The notes: generated from the letters alone by a model not told the origin. DNA of 64,000 nucleotides from Cupriavidus metallidurans CH34 (GCF_000196015.1 NC_007973.1:1550001-1614000), one strand, 5' to 3'; counted from the stretch's first letter, positions 47,643 to 56,861 are shown. Program-made: numbers and translations.

Positions 47643-49685
47643 ATGAACACCGTTACCCAAACCGAAGCCCGCGCCGTCAATACCATCGCCGCTATCCCGC
47701 TGGAAGCAGCCGACCCGACCAAGAACCTGATTCTGGTTCCGCTGTCGCGGCTAGTGCTGCGCCCCACGGGCCGCAATGTCCGGAAGACCCCGCGCATGTC
47801 CATCCCCGAACTGGCCGCGAGCATCCAGCGCGTGGGCTTGCTGCAAAACCTGATCGTGATTGCATCCGCCGATGGCGAGCATTACGAAGTCGTGGCCGGT
47901 GGCCGCAGGCTGGCCGCGTTGAAGCTGCTGGCGAAAAAGCACCGCATCAGCAAGGAATGGGAAGTGCCTTGCCTACTGGTGGCCGATGGCACCGCCCGCA
48001 CGGCCAGCCTCACCGAGAACGTGCAGCGCGAAGCCATGCACCCGGCAGACCAGTTCGAGGCATTCGCCGCGCTGGTGGCCGAAGGTCGGCCCATCGAGGA
48101 CATTGCAGCGGATTTCAGCGTCACGCCACTGGTGGTGCAGCGCCGCTTGAAGCTGGCGAATGTCTCGCCGCGCCTGATGGCCGACTATCGTGCCGATGCC
48201 GTGAGCCTTGACCAGTTGATGGCCCTTGCCATCACCGACGATCACGCCGCGCAAGAAGCCGCTTTCTACGACGCACCAACATGGCAGCGCCAGCCGTCCG
48301 CGCTGCGCGAACGCCTCACCGAGCGCGAAATCGACGCCTACCGGCATCCGCTGGTGCGATTCGTCGGGCTGGACACCTACGAAGCCGCAGGCGGTGGCGT
48401 GCGCCGTGACCTGTTCGCGGAAGGTGACGCGGGCGTGTATCTGACCGATGCCGCGCTGTTGGACAGGCTGGCGCAAGACCGGCTGGCGGGCATCGCCGCC
48501 ACCGTCCGCGCCGAGGGCTGGGCGTGGGTGGATGCCACGCCGGGCGTGACCCATGCCGACCTGCACGCCTTCCAGCGTGCGCCGAGGGAACGGCGCGAGC
48601 CAAACAAGCGGGAAGCGCAACGCATTGAGAAGTTGCAAGCCCGGATGCACCAACTGGCCGAAGCCGTGGACGCCGCGATGGACGCCGATGACGAGGAAAA
48701 GGCCGACGCCCTGCAGGAGGAAGGCGAAACCGTGGGCGAGCAGTTGCAGGCGTTGGAAGATGGCTTGCAGGACTACGGCCAGACCGTGAAGGCCGCAGCC
48801 GGTGCCATCGTCACCATCGACCGCAACGGGCAGGCCGTCATTCATCGCGGCCTGATGCGCGAAGCCGAAGCCAAGGCGCTGCGCACGCTGGAAAAGCTCC
48901 GGCAGGGTTTCAGCGACAGTGATACCGCCAACGATGACGAAGGCGAGGAAGGCGAAGCGCCCAAGGCCGCAGCGATTTCCGACCGGCTGGCCCAGCGTCT
49001 GAGCGCCCATCGCACTGCCGCGCTGCAAATCGAAGTCGCCCGGCATCCGCATGTCGCGCTGGCCGCGCTGGTGCATGGCATGGTGCAGACCGTCTTGCAG
49101 GGACGTCGCTACGGCAACGATCTGCCGCTGGGCGTGCGCTTGGCGGTACAAGACCGACTGGAAGGCATGGCCCCGGACTGGCCGGAATCGCCTGCCGCCG
49201 TGGCGCTGCGCGAACTGGAACAGGTGGCAGGCGTTGCCTTGCCGGAGGAAAGCGCCGAGCTGTTCGCCGCGCTGCTGGCGAAGTCGCAAGACGAACTGGT
49301 GCGACTGCTCGCCGTGTGCGTGGCTTCCACGGTGGACGTGGTGACGCCTCGTGCCACGCCACACCAGCCCGGCGTGGAACTGGCGCAGGCCGTGGGCCTC
49401 GACATGGCCGCATGGTGGAAGCCGACCGCAGAAGGCTACTTCAAGCACGTTTCCAAGGCCGTGATTCTGGATGCCGTGGGCGCGTTTGCACCGGAATCCG
49501 TCACCCGGCTGGCGAAGCTCAAGAAGGCCGACATTGCCAGCGAAGCCGAACGGCTGGCGGACGGCTCGGGCTGGATGCCTGCCATCTTCAAGGCCGCAGG
49601 CCCGCAGGAGGCAGGCCCGGAGCAGGGCGCCCCGGAGGATGCTGAAGCAATGGCGGATGAACCCGCCGAGGCGCTGGCCGCTTGA
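47643..49685 (+). CDS. ParB/RepB/Spo0J-domain protein of the ICE
   Basis: A 680-aa protein. The N-terminal ParB-like nuclease/CTPase domain (about 30-130) shows PELAASIQRVGLLQNLIVIA, GGRRLAALKLL and TENVQREAMHPADQFEAF. A KorB-type HTH follows (IEDIAADFSVTPLVVQRRLK). A long acidic coiled-coil middle (about 320-450) and an extended C-terminal domain make it roughly twice the length of chromosomal ParB. Such large ParB-like proteins are standard in Tn4371-like and related elements. It is probably involved in element maintenance or regulation. The ParA gene lies 6 kb away at 55942. Confidence 0.9.
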   Translation: MNTVTQTEARAVNTIAAIPLEAADPTKNLILVPLSRLVLRPTGRNVRKTPRMSIPELAASIQRVGLLQNLIVIASADGEHYEVVAGGRRLAALKLLAKKHRISKEWEVPCLLVADGTARTASLTENVQREAMHPADQFEAFAALVAEGRPIEDIAADFSVTPLVVQRRLKLANVSPRLMADYRADAVSLDQLMALAITDDHAAQEAAFYDAPTWQRQPSALRERLTEREIDAYRHPLVRFVGLDTYEAAGGGVRRDLFAEGDAGVYLTDAALLDRLAQDRLAGIAATVRAEGWAWVDATPGVTHADLHAFQRAPRERREPNKREAQRIEKLQARMHQLAEAVDAAMDADDEEKADALQEEGETVGEQLQALEDGLQDYGQTVKAAAGAIVTIDRNGQAVIHRGLMREAEAKALRTLEKLRQGFSDSDTANDDEGEEGEAPKAAAISDRLAQRLSAHRTAALQIEVARHPHVALAALVHGMVQTVLQGRRYGNDLPLGVRLAVQDRLEGMAPDWPESPAAVALRELEQVAGVALPEESAELFAALLAKSQDELVRLLAVCVASTVDVVTPRATPHQPGVELAQAVGLDMAAWWKPTAEGYFKHVSKAVILDAVGAFAPESVTRLAKLKKADIASEAERLADGSGWMPAIFKAAGPQEAGPEQGAPEDAEAMADEPAEALAA

Positions 49686-49700
49686 CCGGCGCCGAAGGCA

Positions 49701-49726
49701 AGCGCCCCGGCTTAGACCGGGGCGCT
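49701..49726 (+). terminator. Terminator after the ParB-like gene
   Basis: AGCGCCCCGG, loop CTTAGA, CCGGGGCGCT followed by TTGCTATT, 15 nt after the stop codon. Confidence 0.7.
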
Positions 49727-49765
49727 TTGCTATTGGTGCGGCTCCATACCGGAAACGCCAAAAAT

Positions 49766-49838
49766 CCGGGCGCGGCGGTAGCCGCGCCCGGTGTCAAAGC
49801 ACAACAGTCTGAGCCGCAAAGGCGGCTCAGACTGTTGT
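49766..49838. repeat. Two further strong hairpins in tandem
   Basis: CCGGGCGCGGC-ggta-GCCGCGCCCGG (49766-49791) is followed by ACAACAGTCTGAGCCGC-aaag-GCGGCTCAGACTGTTGT (49801-49838), a perfect 17-bp stem. With the terminator before them there are three hairpins within 140 bp, marking the junction between backbone and the DUF4917 insert. Confidence 0.75.
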
Positions 49839-49887
49839 GATGACGTCGCATAGTGCGCGATATAGAGATCTACGCAGCAGGAACGCG

Positions 49888-50910
49888 TTAGCCAAATACT
49901 GGCAGTGCCGGTGGCACTGCATGAATCCAGCATCCAGGACTTTCACTATCAAAAAAATCCACATGGACAGGCCCTAAATCATCCTGAATGACTTGGTACG
50001 CATAGTTGCAATAGACCTGATCGCCACGAAAAACAGAGACTGCCACTCGCTGGATGCCGGTTCCACGCATCCGTCGCAACAAATGTCGGTCGTGCTCTCC
50101 TAGTCCCCAGCCAAATAGTGTCAATGTAAACCGCTGCGAAGTGAGCACCTCACGATACACTGTAGAAAGGTAGTAGCTATTCTGGATAGAGGACACCTTC
50201 TGCGACATCGTTCCTTCGCTGACAAAGAGGGGCACAACTCGCTCGCTGCGCCACTCCGCAAGGATTGCCTCCAGCAAACCTTCGCCGGCATTGTGAATCT
50301 TGAACTCCTGCTCCACCACATTTCGGCACAGAGCCAAGCTTCCGTGCGGATAGAACACCAAAGTGTTCGTTCGCTCCCTTAAAGGTTCGCGAAATCTTCC
50401 CCAGGCATCGTCGAACATGCCGTTCCAAACGAAGCAATCCTTGAATACGTGATCGTCCTGAACGTTGAGTCCATAAGTCATCGTCCAGTAGACCAGCAAG
50501 TCATAGTTCAACGATAGAACCGTATCGAACCCTTTGAGGAATTGATACATGCTGGGCAGGTGACCACTCACTAGGTCGTATGCGGGATGCACGCCGCGAA
50601 CGGCCTGAATCAGACACTCTCTGACATTCAGATAGGCTTGATGCGTTCGATCATCCGGTATCTGTAGCGACCTGTTGACGTTGGACGCTTGCCAGACCAG
50701 CCGCAGGATTAGCTCGAAATCGGATGTGCCGAAAGAGCGAAAAAGTTGCTGCACATCATCTGCAAGTAAACCGGCTTGCTGGGCGTGATCTAACAACGAG
50801 CCATAGCCAAAGCTGGATGAAACAGCGATGCTCGCCCCATTGCCCAAAAGAATCGTGCCGCGATGGTAGCCGGGTGCAATGTGTTCCCACGGCATAATTA
50901 GATATGGCAT
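49888..50910 (-). CDS. DUF4917 (SIR2-like) protein, possible defence effector
   Basis: A 340-aa protein with a SIR2-like plan: HRGTILLGNGASIAVSSSFG at the nucleotide site, TVLSLNYDLLVYWTM, LVFYPHGSLAL and LTLFGWGLGEHDRHLLRRM. These match the DUF4917 family, a SIR2 relative found in defence islands; an NAD-consuming role is plausible but inferred. The base composition is clearly more AT-rich than the flanking backbone, and the gene faces the other way, so it is a recent insert. AGGGAG lies before the ATG at 50910. Confidence 0.82.
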   Translation of the reverse strand: MPYLIMPWEHIAPGYHRGTILLGNGASIAVSSSFGYGSLLDHAQQAGLLADDVQQLFRSFGTSDFELILRLVWQASNVNRSLQIPDDRTHQAYLNVRECLIQAVRGVHPAYDLVSGHLPSMYQFLKGFDTVLSLNYDLLVYWTMTYGLNVQDDHVFKDCFVWNGMFDDAWGRFREPLRERTNTLVFYPHGSLALCRNVVEQEFKIHNAGEGLLEAILAEWRSERVVPLFVSEGTMSQKVSSIQNSYYLSTVYREVLTSQRFTLTLFGWGLGEHDRHLLRRMRGTGIQRVAVSVFRGDQVYCNYAYQVIQDDLGPVHVDFFDSESPGCWIHAVPPALPVFG

Positions 50911-51028
50911 ATATGGTTCTCCCTATTTCCTTCGCACTTCATCGTCGAACTGCTGTAATAGGTCATTTTCCGCTATCGCACTAGCTCGGTGTTGGGGCTG
51001 TGTGGGCGTGTCGGCGCGAAGCGCCACC

Positions 51029-51211
51029 GGGCTTTCGGGCTGCGCCCCGTGCCGTCTTTGCCGTCACAGCCATTCGGCTTCAATCCCTCACGCCTTCGCG
51101 CCTGCGGTGCTGCGCGCTCCGCTTGCCTCCAAGGGAAAGCCCTGCGGGCTATCCCCGCCGCGCACGGCTTGGTGCCCCTCGATGCCGCCGACCCGGCTGC
51201 GCCAGATCGGC
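51029..51211. repeat. Non-coding repeat family B, copy 1
   Basis: About 183 bp beginning GGGCTTTCGGGCTGCGCCCC and including CAATCCCTCACGCC and GCTATCCCCGCCGCGCAC, repeated at 52250-52440. In the 865-bp gap 50911-51775 only this module is recognisable; long open frames there are not supported as genes. Confidence 0.75.
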
Positions 51212-51775
51212 CCGGCCAGCGCCCCACCATATGGGCTGGGCTGGGCAGGTACGCTTGGGCTTGCTGCGGCAGGTTGTGCGAATGCGTGCCGTCCTCAACG
51301 CTGGCGGTTCTCGCCCATCACGTAACAAAGGACGGTTCACGGACATCCCGCCCGGCATCGCTATGGAGCGTCCACGTCACGCCTCAAGACCGGGGCCGCA
51401 AGGTGCGGCAGGGGCGTTCTCGCTTGTCGTCGGGTGGTCGACCTGGCCTGCGTCAGCGGGCGAGCCGGTGCAGCCTTCGTGCGGGGATACCGAGTCGGCC
51501 CTGTCTCCTTTCGGTGCGGTTCGGCCCAAGGCGTCCTTGCGTTGTTGTGAATCCTGGCGGTGGCGCGGCTGCGCCTCGGGCTTCATGGCTGCAACCGTCC
51601 GGCGAAAACAATTTCCCCTCTGCTGCGCAGATTCCTCGCGGGCCAAATTCTTTTCGCCTCCCGGCTCTCCACTGCGTTGCGACCGCAAGCGGTGCAGCCC
51701 GCCCGTCCCCCGCCGGCCGGATCACAACAAGGACGCGATGGGCGCGAACCTTGTTCCACCAAAAGGAGATCCATC

Positions 51776-52090
51776 ATGGCCAACATCGGCAACTTCACCG
51801 CAGACAAAGACGGCTTCACCGGCACGCTTCGCACCCTGACGCTCAACGTCAAGGTCAAGCTGGTGCCCAACGACAAGGGCGACAACGAGAAGTCCCCCGA
51901 CTACCGCCTGCAGGCCGCCAGTCACGACATCGGCGCGGCGTGGAGGAAGACCAGCGAGGCCGGGCGGGAGTACATCTCCGTGACCCTTGACGATCCTTCG
52001 TTCCCGGCCACGGTCTACGCCCGCCTGATCGAAGGCGAGGACGGCACGCACGACCTGATCTGGTCGCGCAGCAAGCCCCAGGCGGCCTGA
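51776..52090 (+). CDS. DUF736-family protein
   Basis: A 104-aa beta-rich protein, [20 protein letters not shown], with [20 protein letters not shown] and [20 protein letters not shown], a standard small gene of conjugative elements and rhizobial plasmids. The function is unknown; a single-strand-binding-like role has been guessed from its size. AAAGGAG lies before the ATG at 51776. Confidence 0.9.
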   Translation: MANIGNFTADKDGFTGTLRTLTLNVKVKLVPNDKGDNEKSPDYRLQAASHDIGAAWRKTSEAGREYISVTLDDPSFPATVYARLIEGEDGTHDLIWSRSKPQAA

Positions 52091-52249
52091 CGGCCGCCAG
52101 CGCCCCGCCCACGCGGCGGGGCGCAGTGCTGCTTTTGCGGCGCTGCGTGGAGGCAGCACCATCGCCTAGTCTGCGCCGTATCGAGTTGCTTGAGTATGCG
52201 TTGAGTCTGCGGCAGCAAGGACGGCCGGGCGTGCGGTGCCTTGCACCGC

Positions 52250-52440
52250 CGGGCTTTTCGGGCTGCGCCCCGTGCCGACTTCGCCGTCACGGCCATCCGG
52301 CTCCAATCCCTCACGCCTCCGCGCCTGTGGCGCTGCGCGCTTCGCTTGCCCTCCGGGGATCGGCGCAAGGCCCATCCCCGCCGCGTTGCACTTGGCGCCC
52401 CTTGAACACCGCCGAACCGGCTTTCGCCGGATCGGCCGGG
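52250..52440. repeat. Non-coding repeat family B, copy 2
   Basis: About 190 bp with the same order of blocks as 51029-51211 (GGGCTGCGCCCCGTGCCG, CAATCCCTCACGCC, GCTGCGCGCTTCGCTTGCC, CGGATCGGCCGG). It fills most of the 357-bp gap 52091-52447 between DUF736 and the XRE gene. Confidence 0.75.
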
Positions 52441-52447
52441 CCGTCGC

Positions 52448-52741
52448 CTACGGCTGGGCCGCTGCTGCGAGCTGGCTTTCAGCCTCGCTCATCAGCACGG
52501 CCGTGCTGCATTCGAGCGCGCCAGCTATCTTGAAGATGATCGCCAGCGTGGGCATGTGCTCGCCGCGTTCGATCTTGCCCATGTGGGAACGCTCGATGCC
52601 GGCCTGGTGTGCCAGCGATTCCTGCGCGATTCCGCGTTCCATCCGCAGCGCACGCACCGCCGCGCCGAAGGCGTGAGCCAACTCGGCGTCGTGGGTGGTG
52701 GAGCCGGCCGGTCGGCCGCGCTGGACGGTTCGCTTCTGCAT
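52448..52741 (-). CDS. XRE-family transcriptional regulator
   Basis: A 97-aa protein with a Cro/C1 HTH: FGAAVRALRMERGIAQESLA, then HQAGIERSHMGKIERGEHMP. The basic N-terminus (MQKRTVQRGRPAGS) may contact DNA. It is divergent from the second DUF2958 gene across a 215-bp AT-rich gap, a likely site for paired promoters. It may regulate the ICE backbone. An upstream start at 52768 is possible. Confidence 0.88.
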   Translation of the reverse strand: MQKRTVQRGRPAGSTTHDAELAHAFGAAVRALRMERGIAQESLAHQAGIERSHMGKIERGEHMPTLAIIFKIAGALECSTAVLMSEAESQLAAAAQP

Positions 52742-52956
52742 GGACAGAAGCGTCAATTCGCAGCACAATTAAAACCACGTTATCTTTAACTCATTCATTC
52801 GATTCGATCCTTTTTTGTGGTTCTACGCTTTTACGGAAATCCGCCTCTGAGGCTTCCTACAAAAGCGCAAAGCCTCATCCGTGCATTTCTTCAAATCCGC
52901 CGATACGGCTTTACGCTTTGACGTTTCGGTGGATTTGTTCCAAGAAGGGGCCGCCC

Positions 52957-53304
52957 ATGAACCGACTCATCACCGAGGACGAGCGCAGGCAATTGCTGGT
53001 CCACGGCCAAGCCCGTGCCGGTGGCGAGGCCATCGACCCGCTGCCCGTGGCGCGGCTGTTCACCCCGGACGCGCATCTCATCTGGCTGCTGGCCGCGCTT
53101 GATCCTGCCGATGGCGATACGGCCTGGGGACTGATCGACCTGGGGTTGGGGATGCCCGAGTTGGGCACCGTGAAGCTGTCCGATCTGGCATCCATCGTCG
53201 GGCCGCGCCAGCAGCCCGTGATGCGGGATCGGTATTTCCAGGCAGCGCGCCCGCTGTCGGAATATCTGCGGCTGGCCCAGGAGAACGGTTCCATCCTCGA
53301 TTGA
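52957..53304 (+). CDS. DUF2958-domain protein (copy 2)
   Basis: A 115-aa paralogue of the protein at 45652: MNRLITEDERRQLLVHGQAR, PVARLFTPDAHLIWLLAALD, and LGLGMPELGTVKLSDL. AAGGGG precedes the ATG at 52957. A GAACGGTTC/GAACCGTTC hairpin (53283-53311) overlaps its stop codon. The function is unknown. Confidence 0.85.
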   Translation: MNRLITEDERRQLLVHGQARAGGEAIDPLPVARLFTPDAHLIWLLAALDPADGDTAWGLIDLGLGMPELGTVKLSDLASIVGPRQQPVMRDRYFQAARPLSEYLRLAQENGSILD

Positions 53305-53647
53305 ACCGTTCGCGCTCAGGCCAGACCGGGCGCATTGAGACTATTTCCGTCTTATTCCAGACCTGTCCGGTCTGAATCCGCACTCTTGCATCAAACCATT
53401 GCTGGTGTGACTCAATCAGTCAGGCTCTTTTGTGCGGAGTCGGGCACGGTGTTTTATGCCGCATGACGTTTTCAAGTCGAGCGGCCGTCGCATTCGGACG
53501 GGATTCGCAATACACCGGAGCCAATCAGTCTTGACACCGCATGTTACAGCTTGAATGGATACAGAGGACGGTTTTTGACCTGAATGCGGTAGCTCCGTTT
53601 TGATCTGCCCGTGGCGGCGTTCCTGCGGTTCGACAGGAGCTTTCGTC
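53305..53647 (+). other. Intergenic region before the DUF2285 gene
   Basis: A 343-bp gap that is more AT-rich than its neighbours. It holds an 8-bp inverted repeat CAGACCGG/CCGGTCTG (53322-53329 and 53367-53374) but no convincing gene. It is the likely promoter region of the downstream DUF2285-HTH-repA set. Confidence 0.5.
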
Positions 53648-54439
53648 ATGGTCAACCCTCACCACGTTGCCCACTGGTATCCCACCGCCGCCTATCTGTA
53701 CATCCTGGGCTTGGACATGCTGGCGCTGGCCTGGGAGTACCTGCGCAGGCATCCCGACTACCGGCTCGACTGGCTTCGCCACCGCCGTCGGTCACAGGCC
53801 GCACAGCATGCGGCGCTGCGCTGGGGCTTGCGCCTGCTGGAAGACCCGGCCCTGGATGCGCGCGACGCGCACCCGGCCTGGCTGCCCGGCAATGCCGCCG
53901 TGGTGCAGCTCCATCCCGATCCCGATCCGCCGCCGGATGCGGCCGTGTTCGCGTTCTGGCGCATCCCCGGCCACAAGCAACTGCTGCACGACGGCAAGGG
54001 ACTGGCGCTGATCGCGCGCAGTCCCGGCCATTGTTCGCGCCTCGCGCTCGCTCCGGGCCTGGAGGACGGCATGGCGGTCGTTCATGCTCATCGCGGAAGT
54101 GGTGGCGGCGGCGCTGCCGCGCCTGCCCGCGGCCATGCGCTTGTGCGGGATGCCGCGCTGGCCCATGCCATGCCCAGGCCACCTCCTGCCGCACTGTTGG
54201 AGCTGCACACCTTGCAGGCGCTCGACGCGACCCTGGCGGGTGCGTCCTTGCGCGAAGTGGGCGAAGGGCTGTTCGGTGCCGACGCCGTGGCCGATTGGTA
54301 CAGCGACGGCGGCCTGCGCTCCAAGGTGCGCCGCCTTGTGCGGCGCGGCGATGCGCTGATGCGCGGCGGCTATCGCCGCCTAGCACAACTGCCGCCGCTT
54401 GAGAAGGGTCGTTTTGATAAGGACGCAAAACGACCCTGA
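53648..54439 (+). CDS. DUF2285-domain regulator-like protein
   Basis: A 263-aa protein. The N-terminal part (AAYLYILGLDMLALAWEYLR, RRHPDYRLDW) and the C-terminal DUF2285 domain (LHTLQALDATLAGASLREVG; GLRSKVRRLVRRGDALMRGG) match the family seen in conjugative elements and annotated as transcriptional regulators. The segment at about residues 140-175 is Gly/Ala-rich and poorly conserved, so a local compensated frameshift cannot be excluded. The ATG at 53648 is used. Confidence 0.8.
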   Translation: MVNPHHVAHWYPTAAYLYILGLDMLALAWEYLRRHPDYRLDWLRHRRRSQAAQHAALRWGLRLLEDPALDARDAHPAWLPGNAAVVQLHPDPDPPPDAAVFAFWRIPGHKQLLHDGKGLALIARSPGHCSRLALAPGLEDGMAVVHAHRGSGGGGAAAPARGHALVRDAALAHAMPRPPPAALLELHTLQALDATLAGASLREVGEGLFGADAVADWYSDGGLRSKVRRLVRRGDALMRGGYRRLAQLPPLEKGRFDKDAKRP

Positions 54440-54522
54440 GCAAGAGGGCTTCGTTTTCTCAGACTGCCTCCATCCGGTTGCGCTGTGTGGCCGGAGCTTT
54501 GAAAGCTATGGAGGTTCTCACC

Positions 54523-54804
54523 ATGCGTCCCGCTCCCTTGCGGCCTGCCGCCGCTCCTGCCACTACCACTGCGCAACCGCAGCGTTACCTCACCAACGAC
54601 GAAGCCGCTGACTATCTGCGCCTGTCGCCGCGCACGTTGGAGAAGCAGCGCGTGCTCGGCGGTGGCCCGCGTTTTCGCAAGTTCGGCCGGCGCGTCATGT
54701 ACGCCGTGGCCGACCTCGATGCCTGGGCCGCCGAGCGCAGCTTCGAGAGCACATCCGATCCCGAATACGCCGAGCAGCATTCGGCGGACAGCCGTGCGCG
54801 CTGA
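54523..54804 (+). CDS. Excisionase/MerR-like HTH protein
   Basis: A 93-aa protein with a single winged-helix domain: YLTNDEAADYLRLSPRTLEK, QRVLGGGPRFRKFGRRVMYA, and VADLDAWAAERSF. Such proteins sit between DUF2285 and repA in Tn4371-like elements and act as excision or replication regulators. The start is at 54523, with GGAGG at 54509-54513 in the leader. Confidence 0.87.
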   Translation: MRPAPLRPAAAPATTTAQPQRYLTNDEAADYLRLSPRTLEKQRVLGGGPRFRKFGRRVMYAVADLDAWAAERSFESTSDPEYAEQHSADSRAR

Positions 54805-54818
54805 TCGCTTGCGCGCGG

Positions 54819-55688
54819 ATGGCCTTCGCCATGTCCAGCCCTGCGCTGCCATCCCGGCAGCGGCCGTTGCAGGAGCGCGAACAGCTCGACCTGTTCCGCG
54901 CCTTGCCCGGCGACATGGCGCCGCGCGACAGCCAGGACTTGATGGCCTATCCGTTCTTCTCGCTCGGCAAGTCCAAGCGGGTCAAGCCCATCGACTTCCG
55001 CGCGGGCAACGTCACGATCCGCGTGGAAGGCACACAGGAGCACGGCATCGCCACGATTTGGGATGCGGACGTGCTGATATGGGCGGCCTCGCAGATCGTG
55101 GAGGCGAAGGACGCAGGCTTGCGCCCATCGCGGCTGATGCGCGCCACGCCCTACGAGATCCTGCGCTTCATCGGGCGCGGCAAGTCGCTGCGCGACTACC
55201 AGCGCCTCAAGGCCGCACTCGACCGGCTGCAATCGACCACGGTGGCCACGTCCATCCGCGAGACGACCGGGCGGCGCCTGCACCGTTTCTCATGGATCAA
55301 CGAATGGAAGGAACTGGCCGATGCCAGCGGCACGCCGCTGGGCATCGAGCTGATCCTGCCGGACTGGTTCTATGCGGGCGTGCTCGACGCGGCCCTGGTG
55401 CTGACCATCGACCCGGCATATTTCCGGCTGACTGGCGGCATCGAGCGGTGGCTGTACCGGCTGGTGCGCAAGCACGGCGGCAAGCAGGCATACGGCTGGC
55501 AGTTCGACTTTCGCTACCTGCACCAGAAATCGGGCAGCACCGCCAAGCCCTACGAGTTCGCTTGCGACCTGCGCGCGCTGGTCGCGCGGCAGTCGCTGCC
55601 CGGCTACGTCCTGGGCATCGAGCGGATGCCGGACAGCGGCATGGAGCTGCTGACGTTCCGGCCCGTGCCGCATACGGCACGGGGATAA
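54819..55688 (+). CDS. repA: Replication initiator protein A of the ICE
   Basis: A 289-aa RepA-type initiator (plasmid RepA/RPA family). It shows DLMAYPFFSLGKSKRVKPID, IWDADVLIWAASQIVEAKDA, RATPYEILRFIGRGKSLRDY and the C-terminal winged-helix portion with GGIERWLYRLVRKHGGKQAY. It probably supports plasmid-like replication of the excised circle from the iterons that start 27 bp downstream. The start could be 54819 or the ATG at 54831. Confidence 0.9.
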   Translation: MAFAMSSPALPSRQRPLQEREQLDLFRALPGDMAPRDSQDLMAYPFFSLGKSKRVKPIDFRAGNVTIRVEGTQEHGIATIWDADVLIWAASQIVEAKDAGLRPSRLMRATPYEILRFIGRGKSLRDYQRLKAALDRLQSTTVATSIRETTGRRLHRFSWINEWKELADASGTPLGIELILPDWFYAGVLDAALVLTIDPAYFRLTGGIERWLYRLVRKHGGKQAYGWQFDFRYLHQKSGSTAKPYEFACDLRALVARQSLPGYVLGIERMPDSGMELLTFRPVPHTARG

Positions 55689-55714
55689 CTCCGGGAAAGC
55701 CTGTGGATGGTGTC

Positions 55715-55776
55715 GTGCTATCAGGCGTGCGGGGTATCGTGCTATCAGGCGTGGGACTATCGTGCTATCAGGCGTG
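55715..55776 (+). repeat. Three iterons, candidate replication origin
   Basis: GTGCTATCAGGCGTG occurs exactly at 55715-55729, 55739-55753 and 55762-55776, spaced 24 and 23 bp (about two helical turns). They lie between repA and parA, followed by a T/A-rich stretch near 55815-55860. This is the arrangement of an iteron-type origin or of a partition site. A near copy lies at 58011. Confidence 0.82.
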
Positions 55777-55941
55777 CCGATCGGCCGAAAACCCGCGCCA
55801 GCACTGGGTTTGCGCGTCCTCTAACTTCCCTAACTTCATTTCTCTAACTTTTAGTAGGGAAGCGCCGCTGCGGTGGATAACCACCACGCGGCCACAAACG
55901 CAGCAGCAACAGCCCGGCTTTTCAGCATGGAGGGCCAGGCC

Positions 55942-56580
55942 ATGATCGTCGCTTTGCTCAACCAGAAAGGCGGCGTGGGTAAGACCACGCTCGCCACCCA
56001 TATCGCCGGCGAGCTGGCGATGCGCGGTCAGCACGTCGTGCTGCTGGACGCCGACCCGCAGGGTTCATCGCTGGACTGGACGCAACGCAGAAGCCAGCAA
56101 GGCTTGCCACGGCTGTTCAGCGCCGTAGGGCTGGCACGCGAAACGCTGCACCAAGAGGCGCCAGAACTCGCCAGACGAGCCGATCACGTCGTCATCGACG
56201 GCCCGCCGCGCATCGCAGCGCTGGCGCGCTCCGCGCTGCTGGCGGCAGAGCGCGTGCTGATTCCGGTGCAACCCAGCCCCTACGACCTGTGGGCCAGCGC
56301 CGAGATGGTGGCGTTGATCCGCGAGGCGCAAGTGTTCCGGCCTGCGCTGCGCGCGGCCTTCGTCATCAACCGGCGCGTCAGTACCACCGTAATCGGGCGC
56401 GAAGCGCGCCAAGCGCTGGCCGACCAACCACTTCCTGCGCTGCGCTCGGAAGTGCATCAACGCATCGTGTTCGCCGATAGCGTGGCCGCTGGTCGGCTTG
56501 CGCGAGAGACGGCGCCAGACAGCGCCGCCGCGCGCGAAATCACCGCGCTGGTCGATGAACTGCTGCGGTGGCCGTCATGA
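55942..56580 (+). CDS. parA: ParA-family ATPase
   Basis: A 212-aa short ParA (type Ib size) with the deviant Walker A LLNQKGGVGKTTLATHIAGE, VVLLDADPQGSSLDW and VVIDGPPRIAALAR. It should partition the replicating element. The start is the ATG at 55942, since the family begins MIVALLNQKGG; the extension to 55873 reads through leader sequence. It overlaps the next gene by four bases. Confidence 0.93.
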   Translation: MIVALLNQKGGVGKTTLATHIAGELAMRGQHVVLLDADPQGSSLDWTQRRSQQGLPRLFSAVGLARETLHQEAPELARRADHVVIDGPPRIAALARSALLAAERVLIPVQPSPYDLWASAEMVALIREAQVFRPALRAAFVINRRVSTTVIGREARQALADQPLPALRSEVHQRIVFADSVAAGRLARETAPDSAAAREITALVDELLRWPS

Positions 56581-56861
56581 CAGCAAAGCCGCCACCAAGC
56601 AGCAAACGCGCTGCCAAGCGCGTCGGCATCGGTGCACGTCCGCCCGCGAATCCGCACGCCGAGGCGTGGATTCGCCAGGGCGACGCCGATGCGCTGGGCA
56701 AGGGCGACCTCTACACCGCACGCCTGACGCTCGACATCACGCCCGCGATGCGGGCGCGCATCAAGGTGTCGGCCTTCACGCAAGGCGTGACGGTGGCCGA
56801 GCTGCTGCGCGGCCTGCTGGAGCGCGAGTTTCCAGAACACCGCAGAGAGAACACACGATGA
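56577..56861 (+). CDS. Small ribbon-helix-helix-like partner of ParA
   Basis: A 94-aa basic protein. The C-terminal half (YTARLTLDITPAMRARIKVS, AFTQGVTVAELLRGLLEREF) has the strand-helix-helix look of RHH centromere-binding proteins such as ParG. Its start overlaps the parA stop and its stop overlaps the DUF2840 start, each by four bases. The role as ParB-type adaptor is inferred. Confidence 0.78.
   Translation: MTAKPPPSSKRAAKRVGIGARPPANPHAEAWIRQGDADALGKGDLYTARLTLDITPAMRARIKVSAFTQGVTVAELLRGLLEREFPEHRRENTR

Noticed and set aside
50989..51990. Overlapping 280-330 codon frames upstream of and into the DUF736 gene
   Set aside because: They run through repeat B and overlap the well-supported DUF736 gene; composition is that of non-coding GC-rich DNA.
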